DNA of 64,000 bases, taken from contig OX419755.1 of NCBI GenBank assembly GCA_948567375.1, positions 12,281,001 to 12,345,000 on the forward strand, written 5' to 3'. Origin of the DNA: Lunularia cruciata (Eukaryota; Streptophyta; Marchantiopsida; Lunulariales; Lunulariaceae). Under the pieces are notes generated by a model, which made no database searches, had not been told where the DNA came from, and worked only from the letters and a program-made list of their open reading frames with translations. Both the position numbers and the translations under genes were made by a program. Below are positions 47,150-57,699 of this stretch, in pieces (positions within the stretch are counted from its first letter, which is position 1; each line of letters begins with the position of its first letter).

Positions 47150-48600
47150 ACTACAGTTACAAAGGATACTTGGGAGCCAGATCTTGGACCCAAGCTTAAT
47201 AGAGAGGAAAGATGGAGGGTTTGGAGGTTCTTGAGGAGTCACACGAGTTATTTTGCCTTCGGTATGAAGGATTTGGGTGCTCTGAAGGGACCTGGTATAC
47301 GGATTGAGCTGACTAGCAATACACTAGTTTTTTGATGTACTTATCGATATAGTGAGATGGAAAGAACATTGATTCAGAGCCGGAGTAGTGACCTTTTTGA
47401 GGCTGGTTTGGTGGAGATTTCACATGGAGAGTATGCTTCAGCGACAGTGATGCTAGCCAAGAAGGATATGCATGGCAACTACATAGATAGGCGGATGTGT
47501 GGAGATTACCGTCCTATCAACCGACAAACTAGGGCTGATTGTTATGCCATGCCTACACCGGAGGAGATTTTTGATGCAATTGGGTATGCAAAGGTCTTCA
47601 GTACTTTGGATCTTTGAGTGGGATATCATCAGTTGCCAATCAAGGAGGAGGATAAGTCCAAGACAACATTTTAGGCTATTGATCCTCACGGTAAGGATGT
47701 GTTATATCAGTGGAGGTTCTTACCATTTGGGTTGAAGAATGTTTTTGCTGAGTTCCAGAGGGTCTTGGATAGGATCCTAGCTGGATTGGATTTTGCTCGA
47801 TGCTATATTGATGACATTTTGGTTTATAGCACTATTGTGGAGGAGCATGAGAGACAGTTGTTGGAGGTGTTTGAGAGGTTGAGATCTCATGGACTCAAAT
47901 TACATCCAGGGAAGTGTAGGTTCTTCCATGAGCAGTTGAGTATTTGGGTCACATTATCTACCCCGGAGGACTTGGTGTTCAACAAACCAAGGTGGACGCT
48001 ATTGCACGTATTCCTTGGCTTACAAATGTGAGCAAAGTGCAAGCATTCCTTGGGTTGGCAAACTTCTATCGCCGCTATGTTAGAGGATTTAGTGCCATTG
48101 CCAAGGCCTTGATGAAGCTGACCAAGCTTACACAAGAGTGGTGTTGAGGAGATGAGCAGGAGAGAGCTTTTGTAGAGCTCAAAGAGAGGTTGACATCTGC
48201 TCCTATTTTGAGGAGACCGATTAGAGGACGACCATTTTAGGTTCATACTGATTGGAGTATGTTGGGGGCTTGGAGCGGTGCTCACCCAACATGATGATGA
48301 GGGGAAGGAGTTTGTGGTGGCCTATGCTAGTCGTTCCAACAATTCAGCAGAGACGAAGTATAATTCATATGAGGGAGAGTGCTTGGCAACAGTTTGGGCA
48401 ATAGCTTATTTCCGATGTTACCTATTTGGTAACCTCTTCACTCTCATCATTGATCATCAACCACTAAAGTGGTTGATGGAGTCCGACAAGCTTTCAGGGA
48501 AGCTTGCATGATGGGCTCTGATTTTACAAGAGTATGATTTCACGGTTGTTCACAGACCTAGAGTGGTGAACCATGATGCATATGGGTTGAGTAGATACCA
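47150..48600 (+). pseudogene. Family B reverse transcriptase and RNase H (B1)
   Basis: RT starts in the EPDLGPKLN region and has RRMCGDYRPINRQT, VFSTLDL then VGYHQLPI after a stop, WRFLPFGLKN, and the catalytic YIDD at 47814-47825. RNase H continues with a GAVLTQHDDEG-type segment near 48270 and IIDHQPLKWLM near 48450-48483. Stops and frame changes occur at 47615, 47672, near 47935 and at 48145. Upstream of RT (46810-47150) is a linker rich in Gly, His and Ser with no known domain. Confidence 0.92.
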
Positions 48601-48899
48601 TGTCCCAGCCAGTAGGATCAGACCAGAGCATGTTGGCATGGTGAGACAGATGAGGAGATGGTGCCAAGTTGGCATGCATCGGCCTTTCTGTGTATATTTT
48701 CAGAGGCTTTCATGGTATCTCTCTCAGCGCATATAAGAGGAGTTATTGAGGTCACAAATCTAGAGAGTGAAGATATTGGTACAGTTCAGTAAGATATTCA
48801 TGATGATGTCTTTGTGATGGACTATCTTTGCACTGGTGTTGTGGGTAGCATAGTTGGGGTCAATGAGAGAGACCGTGTTCTTCAGCAAGCCTGATGGTT

Positions 48900-49990
48900 T
48901 AGATTGGAGGGCAGACACCTTTTGTGTGTATGGGAGGATGGTAGAGTGCGAGTAGTACCACTTCTAGCACAAAGACCACAGTTGGTCCCTCATGCTCATG
49001 AGGAGCTAGGACATTTTGGAGTAAAGCGTACATATAGCTTACTCTAGAGTCATTATTGGTGGTGTGGTATGCAGACCAAGGTACAATAGTTTGTTGCCAA
49101 ATGTGTGGTTTGTGATCGAGTTAGAGCATCATTCAATGCTCCTATACCACAATTACACCCATTACCTATCATGGGATTGGGTTACCGTTGGAGTTTGGAC
49201 TTTGCTAGACCTTTACCGCTGACTATGAGACATATTGGTATGTTTTGGTGATGGTGGAGCACTTCTCCAAGTGGATTGAGTTGGTGACACTTCCTGACAA
49301 GTCTAGTGAAGGGACAACTTACTCATTCCGAGATCAAGTTCTTAGTCATTTTGGTGCACCAATTGAGGTTTTGACTGATCAGGGTACAAAGTTCTTGGGA
49401 GAGTTTCAGGTCTTGTGTGACAAGGCTTTGATTGATCATCATACTACATCCTGAGATCACCCTAAGGTAGATGGCTTAGCAGAGAGAGTGGTTCAAATGA
49501 TGAAGAGAGGATTGCAAAAGTATGGTTTGCAGAGAGGCCACTTGGGAGATTGGGATCTCCAATTACCTTGGTTGGCCATGGGCTATCAGTTCAGTCGGCA
49601 AGCCTCATTAGCATCCTTCTCTCCGTACTTTCTACTCTATGGACAAGATCCAGATTTACTTGTAGCCATTCATTGAGATGTTACCATAGTTTTGGACTTG
49701 GATGACCTCAATGTATGGATGAGCGCATGTTCTCAGTGGGTAGAGATCTTTTGGAGAGTGATGCCAATGGCCTTTGAGAACTTGGCGATTGCTCAGCATA
49801 GAGATACTTTACGCTATGCTACCATTCAAGGAGGAGGTTATAGACCCTTGCTCTATCGATTTCATCCAAGAGATTATGTATATCTACAGCAGACAACACC
49901 GACGACACTTGATGTTTCGACAGGCCACACTATCTTGAGAGTGCATGAGGTTTTGCCATCTGGAGTCCTTGTGTTAGAAGGACATGATGG
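48900..49990 (+). pseudogene. Family B integrase (B1)
   Basis: A zinc-binding module reads AHEELGHFGVKR ... CVVCDR (about 48991-49120). The catalytic core follows with Asp in SLDFARPLP (near 49196), Asp in LTDQGTKF (near 49374) and Glu in LAERVVQMMK (near 49480). The C-terminal part ends in ILRVHEVLPSGVLVLEGHDGVV. Stops at 49452, 49674 and 49998 break the frame, but the frame itself is constant from 49245 into the PHD finger. Confidence 0.9.
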
Positions 49991-50000
49991 TGTTGTTTGA

Positions 50001-50234
50001 AAGGATCATGAGCGCAATTGTGCACCATGCCACCGTTCAAACATTGATGGTACTATGGACCCAAGCTTGGCACTTGTATGTGCAAGCTTGAGGTGTATGT
50101 TATGTGGCTCTTCTGGTGGAGCTGCTACTATGTTAGTGTGTGATAGTTGTTTGAGAGGATGGCATATGGCATGTATGACTCCTCCCCTCATGGTGGTTCC
50201 TAAAGGACAGTGGTTATGTCCTAGATGTACTTGA
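50001..50234 (+). pseudogene. C-terminal PHD finger fused to family B integrase (B1)
   Basis: In the integrase frame, after the NCAPCHRSNIDGTMDPSLA linker, residues encoded at 50094-50231 fit CX2CX11CX2CX4HX2CX14CX2C with the conserved Trp two residues before the seventh Cys: a complete C4HC3 PHD finger of 46 residues. TGA follows at 50232. PHD fingers usually read the methylation state of histone H3 tails. In chromoviruses the same position is taken by a chromodomain, so I infer a role in choosing integration sites. The finger itself has no stop in this copy; only the TGA at 49998 separates it from integrase. Confidence 0.88.
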
Positions 50235-50403
50235 CCTATAGCTAGTTCATTCTTTATATGATATAGATTGCAGACATGCGACTAACGATGGGGCTCCATA
50301 GTACCCGACCTCCTGATCTTTGCTCATCATAGGGTATACCATATACTTAAGAGTAGATGGCTATCTAGAGTTAGAGGGACCTAACCGCCAACTAGGGGGG
50401 CGA
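50235..50403 (+). other. B1 3' non-coding segment with polypurine tract
   Basis: It follows the PHD stop and ends with CTAGGGGGGCGA (about 50391-50403), a plausible polypurine tract. The same order appears before E1 at 63823-63990 (minus strand). The tract lies before E1, not directly before the LTR. Confidence 0.6.
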
Positions 50404-50511
50404 TTGTGCCACTTTAGAGTCTATGTATGACTTATGTGTGAGTTGTGCTTCTGTTGTGTATGATGTTGACAATGATGTATGTTGTGTAGCAATGTATATA
50501 TGCACAACAAT
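50404..50511 (+). repeat. E1: extra copy of the LTR terminal segment (B1)
   Basis: A ~107-bp segment (TTGTGCCACTTTAGAGTC ... GCACAACAAT) closely matching the end of the 3' LTR (50959-51064). It sits between the polypurine tract and the LTR. Confidence 0.85.
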
Positions 50512-51064
50512 TGTCAGGCCATTTGTAGTTTTATATCTAGATGCTTGGACACCAGAGTTCTAGTGATAGTCGTTAGAGACATTTTGGCCATTACTCATAG
50601 ACTACTTTTCGACGGTCAGATTTCAGGTTTAGGGTACTGACTTCATGGTGGGGCCCACCGTCACTTGCACCGTCCACACCATCAGGTGTGCCGTCAACGG
50701 GACCGCTGGGAGGAGACCTAGGTTGCAATCAGGGGTATACCTTGGGAGTGTAGCTCCAGAGAGCTCACTTCTTTGATGTTGAGCCTTTGAGTAACTGGCT
50801 AGACTGGACAGAAAGCCGGTGAGCGTCACCTGGAGTCTCTATGCTAGAATGGGTGTGGCTTGACTGTAATCAATGCCCAATTGTTGACAGTTTATAGAGT
50901 GACAGATCAAGTAATGATCTGAGTTGAGTTGAGTTGAGAGTGGTAAGCAATCTGATTATTGTGGCACTTTAGAGTCTATGTATGACTTATGTGTGAGTTG
51001 TGCTTCTATTGTATATGATGTTGACAGCGATGTATGTTGTGTAGCGATGTATATACACACGACA
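50512..51064 (+). repeat. B1 3' LTR
   Basis: 553 bp, TGTCAGGCC ... CACGACA. It contains a GAGTT repeat (about 50920-50940) and ends with the E segment at 50959-51064. The target duplication follows at 51065. Confidence 0.88.
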
Positions 51065-51068
51065 ACTC

Positions 51069-51416
51069 CAAAGGCCTAGCATGAGTTTTGGCTTTGGTAT
51101 TTATAGGTAGCATACAAGACTCTTGAAGCTTCTCAAGAAGCTTCCTTGAGCCGCTTTCTTGGAGTGCAAGCCAAGTTAACTAGGAAGCTTCTCAAGAAGC
51201 TTCCTTCTAGAAGCCGCCTACTTGGCGTGCAAGCTAAGCTAGTTAGAAGCTTCTAGAAGCTTCTTTCTAGAAGCTACCTGCTTGGAGTGTAGGTTAACTA
51301 GTTGGGAAGCTTCCCAAGAAGCTTCTTAGATGCTTCTAGAATATTCTAGGCTATTTTGTCTTATTCTCTACTTCGTAAGCCCGACTAACTTTGTCTCTAA
51401 ACTCCATATTGTTACA
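51069..51416 (-). repeat. Shared family A LTR, right piece
   Basis: The remaining 348 bases of the LTR cut at 41532. On the minus strand it is the 3' LTR of A3 and the 5' LTR of A0. It keeps the three-unit heat-shock-like array at 51334-51346 and resembles the A3 5' LTR more than the A0 3' LTR. Confidence 0.9.
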
Positions 51417-54400
51417 TATTCCCCCGCTGCTAGTTGGTGACGTCCTCGTTGCCAATAAAGCTTCAAAGTCCTTGATGGCCATCTATGCATTCTGGAGGTG
51501 AGAAAGAGGTTCCCATGTGGCATCATGAAGGAGATACCCTTTCCAAAGGACCTTGTACTCTATATGTTGGCAACGGCCTCGTTGAATATGGCGACGCGCA
51601 AGGATACGATCAACTTCGTATGCGATCAACCTCATGATCATTGATAGGGATAGGAAGAGGGGGAGGTTGGACTCAAGAGGAAAAGGAAGAAGGGTTAGGA
51701 ACAAAGGGTTTTAACTTGGAAACATGAAAGACAGGATGGATACGCATGTGACAAGGTAAGGCAAGTTGATAAGCAACAAGAAAGATAATGTGGGTGATAC
51801 CAAAGGGTCCTATCCAATTAGGAGCAAGTTTACAAACTTGGGTATCAAGTGGGAGAGGGAGGTTACTAGAGGATAGCATGACTTTATCACCAACTTCAAA
51901 GGTGAGATCACGACGATGATGGTCCGTATATTGTTTTTGGCAATTTTGAGCAACAAGGAGGTGAGATTTGGCTTGTTGGAGAGATTGGGATATAGTGGTC
52001 AAGAATGTAGAAGTATGAGGAACCTGAGAGGGAGGAGGAGCAAGAAGAGAATCTGGAACAAGCGGATCTTGGCTAAAATTGAGAAAGAAGGGAGAAAATC
52101 CGGTGCTTGCCTGTTTGGAATTGTTGTATGCAAATTCTGCAGCTGCAAGACATTCATCCCAGTTGGTATGGTAGACATTGACAAAGGCCCGCAACATATC
52201 CTTCAATGTACGATTGGCGCATTTGGTTTGTCCATCAGTTTGAGGATGATAGGCCATGGATAAAGCAAGCTTGGTGCCGAGTATATGGAAAAGTGCTTGC
52301 CAAAACTTCCCGGTAAATCGAGGATCTTGGTCGAAGATGAGTACACGTGGCATCCCATGATGCTTGAAGATATTGTTGAAGTAGATTTGCGCTAAGGTTG
52401 GAGCATCCACAATATCACAGGTTGGTGCCAAGTGGATTTGCTTACTAAGCTTATCCACAAACACCACAATTGTGGTGTGTCCTTGTTTTGTCTTTGGCAA
52501 GGATGTGATGAGATCCAAGCTTACATGCTCCCAACGAGTGGATGGAATGGCGAGTGGTTGAAGGAGTCTACTCGGCTTCTGGTTGTTGGCCTTGTTCCGT
52601 TGGCAACTTTCACATGATCGAACAAAGTCTCAAACATCTCGTGTCATGTTGGGCCACTACCATTGGCATTGGAGGGTGCCCAAGGTCTTGTCCACTCCCA
52701 TGTGACCAGCTATTGGTAAATCATGGGCTTCTTGAAGGCGCACAAGTCAAAGATCAACTTTGGCTGGAATATAGATCTGGTCTGCATGGAATAAAAGGCC
52801 TTCCTTGAAAGAGAAGGTGTTGTACTCCTTGTTGCGTGCTGTCAGACGACCGTGTACCATTTGGAAGAAGGGATCTTGTTGTAGAGCTGATTGAAACTCA
52901 TTATGGACCTTAGGGTCAATGGACACCGTTGTAATTGCCGCCGTGATGAGAGGAAGATCCTTCAAATCAGGTCGTCGTGATAGAGCATCGGGAATGACAT
53001 GGAACCGACCTGGTTTGTACTCAAGTTTGATGTCAAACAATTGGAGTTGCTCTTCCCATCGATGATGCCGACTCTTCATGTGCTCCAAGTGTAAGGTCTG
53101 CAACAATGGTTTGTGATCGATTTGCATGATCACTTGTTTCCCCAAGAGGTAATGCCTCCATACCTTGGTGGTATATACCATTGCAAGTTGTTCTTGATCT
53201 CGAGCAGAGTAATTTATTTCAGATGTATTTAGTCGACGAGACACAAAGGCAATAGGATGTAGTCCATCTGGAAATTCCTGTTGCAACACAACTCCAATTG
53301 CAAAGTTAAAAGCATCAAAATCAACCACACAAGGTAGTTGAAGATCATATGGTTGAAGAATAGGTCTTGAAGACACCATATGCTTTAACTTCTGGAATGC
53401 TTCTTCATGCTTGGTGGTCCATTAGAAGCTCGAGTTCTTTCCCAAGAGGTCAGTCAATGGTGCAGCCATGTGAGCATAATAGTGGATGAACCGTCGGTAA
53501 AAACTGGCCAATCCATTGAATGCTCGTACTTCTATAGCATCCTTCGGAGTAGGCCAATCAATAATGGCCTTGATCTTCTCTTCTTCCATCTTGATCCCCT
53601 CTGATGAGATCTTATGACCCAAGAAGGTAACCTCCTTCTGCCCAAAAGCACACTTTGACTTCTTGTAGTAAAATTTCCATTTTCATAGTCGTCTTAGGAC
53701 TTCTCGCACATGATTCTTGTGTTCTGCCTATGTCCTACTATAGATTAAGATATCATCTAAGAACACTACCACGGATTGATCCAATAGTCCCTCCAACACC
53801 CGATGCATCTGATCCATGAAGATTGCTGGAGCATTAGTGAGTCCAAATGGTAAAACTCTCTACTCAAAATGTCCATACCTTGTGCGAAAGGTAGTCTTTT
53901 GCACGTCCTCTCTTTCAATAGGAATTTGCCAATAGCCGCTACAAAGATCCAGCTTGGAAAAGTAGCGTGCTTCACTTAATTGGTCAAGTAGGTCGTCAGT
54001 CCGAGGCAAGGGATATGCATTCTTCACGGTTTGCTTATTGAGCCCATGGAAATCAATACAAAAACAAAGTCCTCCATCCTTCTTTGGAACAAATAGTACC
54101 GGTGCTCCCCACAGAGAGGTACTATGTCGTATGAAATCCTTCTCCAACAACTCTGTAAGTGTTGTTCGCAACTCCTCCAACTCCTTTGTTGAGAACTGAT
54201 AGATTGGTCTACTCACTGGAGTATTCCCTGGCAATAACTCAATCTTGAAGGGCATACCTTGATCAGAGGGTAATCCCTTTGGCAGATCATCCAGAAACAC
54301 ATCTACAAACTCCTGAACTATCCGATCAACCGTTGCTTGATGTGGCACTTGGCCCTCCTCAGATTGTTCTTGTGCAATCAGCTTGATCCACACCGTAAAT

Positions 54401-56218
54401 ATAGACTTATCTTCCTCCAAAGCTTGCTCTATGGCTGCTTCATTAACAAACTTCCCTTCTAGGGACTCATCTCTCTTCCAAGCTTGCTCCATGGTTGCCT
54501 TCTTGGTAAACTTCCCATCTTGGGACTCATCTCCCTTCCAGATTTGCTCTATGGCTACCTTCTCGACAAACTTCCCATCTTGGGACCGACTATTCTTAGG
54601 TGTCTTACTCAGAGGTGCCAGACAACCTAATCTGAAATTCCTACCTTGGTGTTGTACTTGAATTTGGCGTCGGGTCCAATCAAATTGAACCTTATGACAT
54701 TCAAGCCAAGGTAGACCCAGAATGATATCATAGTATAGAGGTGCCACTACAAACCTCATACACTCCAAATACTCCTTCCCAATCTTGAAGATAACAGGAT
54801 GCAAGGTGCGGAATGCAGAACCCTTTCTACCATCAGCCATCATCAAACTACTTCCAATCATTGGCTTGATAAGAATACCCAATTCCTTTGCTACTTGAAT
54901 AGACATGCAATTCTCTGAACTTCCAGAATTGACCAAAATTCTACAACCCCGATTAGATATCATACCTTGCAAGTGAAGCAACTTGCATAGGTCAAGCCTT
55001 CAATCCCATTGGAACTAATCAAGCTCCCAATAGGCGGCTCAAAATCTCCTATTGGGATTCCTCGTTTCCTTGATCATTCCGCTCCACAATCTCCACTTGG
55101 GCAACTTGTCGAGGTCGTCCATTCTTGAGTGGACATTCATCAATGCGATGCCCCAACTGGCGACAATAAAAACAACCTCCATTTTGTCGTAATCTTTCTC
55201 TATTTGCTGTGCCAAGTGGTCTTTGTTGGATAACATCAATCTCCATTGGTACTAGTTCTTCCACTCGTGGAACTGGTAGGCTTTGTGTAGGTCGAGGTCG
55301 AGACCAAGTTGTCACAACCAAGGAATCAAAATGCTCAGCCAACTGCATGGCTTCTTCTACGTTATGTGGCTCCCGCATGATCATGTCCAATTTGGTTTGT
55401 GACTTCAATCCTTGCACAAATCGATCTAGAACTTCACCTTCTTGGATATCTGGAATTTGCATGATGATGTTCTAAATTGTGTGATGTAGCTTCTCATTGA
55501 GCCAATCTGCCTCAACTTTGCCAATTTATCTCGTGTGGCTCGGGTGGCATTTATAGTTTGAAATCAACCAAGTATTGCATCCTTGAATTCTGCCCATGTC
55601 GAAATTGGTATAACAATTTGTTGTTTAGCTCTTTCTACTCGGAATTGCCACCAAAGTTTTGCCACGCCATCTAATTGGCTCGAAGCCAAGAGAATTTGTT
55701 TCCGCTTGTCTTGAAGATTGGTGGCTTCAAAGTAATGTTCGCAGTCAAACACAAAATTCTCCACTGTGCTTGGAAGATTCTTGCCTTCAAACACCTTGGG
55801 TTTTGGAAATCAAATGCGATCTTCTCCATCTCAAACTAGCGCTCTATCTATCTATTCTTGTCATTGCTGGTCTTGTTCATCCAACAATCGAGTAAGATGC
55901 TTGATTTGTTGATGCATTGCAAGGATAACATCCGGTATTGCCGCCATTGCTACTACTCTATTCTACTACTCTCAATTTATCTAATTGATTAACACATAGA
56001 TACAACCCGTCCTCCGTTCTCCATAAGTTACAACTGGAAGTATCAAGGGTTCCTCTGACACAATGATCATATGTAGAAAATCTTACCCAAAGCGCAAGGT
56101 GATGAATTGTGTGAAACAATGCTTTGGTAATATTTGGACATGAAAGTCCCAATGGTTTGGCAGAAGTGGATTTGGTGGTCCATAAATCCCATCCATCCTA
56201 TTCCTGCTCTGATACCAA
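51417..56218 (-). pseudogene. Family A gag-pol of unit A3
   Basis: The best-preserved family A coding region. Gag starts at 55947 and has a canonical CX2CX4HX4C knuckle (CFYCRQLGHRIDEC, near 55180). Protease and the N-terminal RT half form one open frame at 53860-54981, but the catalytic Asp has become Asn (NSGS, a GAT-to-AAT change). RT and RNase H continue to about 52980, integrase runs 52518-51673, and the chromodomain lies in another frame at 51704-51483. Long open stretches of 373, 281 and 210 codons remain. A perfect tRNA-Met primer site is at 56206-56217. Confidence 0.92.
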
Positions 56219-56641
56219 TGTAAAAGACCCAAACCAAGGAGAGAAATAGGAGAATGGAACCTCACATTGGGACACTTGAATGAGGGAAAACTCCAAATGC
56301 CTAGCATGAGCTTTGGCCTTGGTATTTATAGGTTGCATACAAGACTCTTGAGGCTTCTCAAGAAGCTTCCTTGAGCCGCTTTCTTGGACTGCAAGTCAAG
56401 TTAACTAGGAAGCTTCTCAAGAAGCTTCCTTCTAGAAGCCGCCTACTTAGCGTGCAAGCTAAGCTAGTTAGAAGCTTCTAGAAGCTTCTTTCTATAAGCT
56501 ACCTGCTTAGGGCACAAGTTAACTAGTTGGGAAGCTTCCCAAGAAGCTTCTTAGATGCTTCTAGAATATTCTAGGCTATTTTGTCTTATTCTCTACTTTG
56601 TAAGCCCAACTAATCTCATCTCTAAACTCCATATTGTTACA
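56219..56641 (-). repeat. Family A 5' LTR of unit A3
   Basis: 423 bp bounded by TGTAACAATATGG and TTTTACA on the minus strand. Heat-shock-like arrays include TTC-TA-GAA-TA-TTC at 56559-56571. Beyond 56641 the sequence switches abruptly to family B integrase. Confidence 0.93.
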
Positions 56642-57380
56642 CCATGGCCAACCAAGGTAATTGGAGATCCCAATCTCCTAAGTGGCCTCTCTATAAACCA
56701 TACTTTTGCAATCCTCTCTTCATTGTTTGAACCACTCTCTCTGCTAAGCCATCTACCTTAGGGTGATCTCAGGATGTAGTACGATGATCAATCAAAGCCT
56801 TGTCACACAAGACCTGAAACTCTCCCAAGAACTCTATACCCTGATCAGTCTCTTTGCTAAGCCATCTGCCTTAGTGTGATCATGGGATGTAGTGCAATGA
56901 TCAATCAAAGCCTTGTCACACAAGACTTGAAATTCCACAAGAACTTTGTACCCTTAGTCAAAACCTCAGTTGGTGCACCAGAATGACTAAGAACTTGATC
57001 CAAGAACAAGTAAGTTGTACTTTCACTAGACTTGTCAAGAAGTGCCACCAACTCAATCCACTTGGAGAAGTGCTCCACTATCACCAAGACGTATCAATGA
57101 TGTTTCATAGTCAGTGGTAAAGGTCTAGCAAAGTTCAAACTCCAATGGTAACCCAATCCCATGATAGGTAATGAGTGTAATTGTGGTGTAGGAGCATTGA
57201 ATGATGCTCTAACTTGGTCACAAACCACACATCTGGCAACAAATTGCTATACCTTGGTCTGCATATCACGCCACCAATAATGACTTTGGAGTAAGCTATA
57301 AGTCCATTTTATTCCAAAATGTTCTTAGCTCCTCGTGAGCATGATAGACCAACTATGGTCTCTAAGATGGATGTGGTACT
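56642..57380 (-). pseudogene. Family B integrase, interrupted (B2)
   Basis: It includes the core reading VIVEHFSKWIELV (57087 downwards) and ends at the family A LTR. A 113-bp tandem duplication (56743-56855 and 56856-56968) repeats the part with the second catalytic Asp and the catalytic Glu. The zinc module lies near 57350-57200. Several stops are present. Confidence 0.85.
56743..56968 (-). repeat. 113-bp tandem duplication in B2 integrase
   Basis: GCTAAGCCATCT starts units at 56743 and 56856 (plus strand). Both contain GTAGT.C.ATGATCAATCAAAGCCTTGTCACACAAGAC. B1 has a single copy of this region. Confidence 0.85.
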
Positions 57381-57699
57381 ACTCACACTCTACCATCTTC
57401 CCATACACCCAAAAGGTGTTTGCTCTCCAATCTAAACCGTTTGGCTTGCTGAAGAACACGGTCTCTCTCCTTGGCCCCAATTGTACCACCCACAACACCA
57501 ATGCAAAGATACTCCATCACTAAGATATCATCACAAATGTCTTGTTGAACTATACCACTATCTTCACTCTTTGGATCTGTGATCTCAATACCTCCTCCTA
57601 TATGCGTTGAGAGAGATACCACCAAAGCCTCAAAAAATATACACAAAAAGGCCAATGCATGCCAACCTGGCACCATCTCCTCATTTGTCTCACCATGCC

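Larger units (their letters stand above)
41533..51064 (+). mobile_element. Family B Gypsy element B1 encoding a DNA methyltransferase and a PHD finger
   Basis: About 9.5 kb, inserted in a family A LTR with the duplication ACTC (41529-41532 and 51065-51068; AACTC if the LTR end is one base shorter). Order: 5' LTR remnant, ~1 kb leader, Gag with two zinc knuckles, protease, C5 cytosine methyltransferase, RT, RNase H, integrase, PHD finger, E1 repeat, 3' LTR. RT (YIDD) before integrase with HHCC and DDE residues makes it Ty3/Gypsy. The extra domains are encoded within the pol region, not in a separate gene. The 5' LTR lacks the ~105-bp terminal segment present in the 3' LTR. All domains contain nonsense changes, so this copy is inactive. 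Confidence 0.93.
30589..56641 (-). mobile_element. Two family A Gypsy elements sharing one LTR (LTR-int-LTR-int-LTR), with two nested insertions
   Basis: Three family A LTRs of 423 bp each (56219-56641; 41458-41532 joined to 51069-51416; 30589-31011) separate two internal regions on the minus strand: 51417-56218 (upstream unit, here A3) and 41457-36864 plus 31214-31012 (downstream unit, here A0). The outermost flanks do not form a target duplication (CAAAA at 30584-30588, CCATG at 56642-56646). Both flanks are family B sequence, matching positions about 370 bp apart in the copy at 41533-51064. The simplest history is two insertions into one family B element followed by recombination between facing LTRs. 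An A element on + interrupts A0 and a B element on + interrupts the shared LTR. Confidence 0.88.

Noticed and set aside
47499-47735. Alternative-frame ORF over the family B RT region
   Set aside because: The conserved RT motifs are in another frame; this is a shadow, as is its minus-strand counterpart at 58601-58864.
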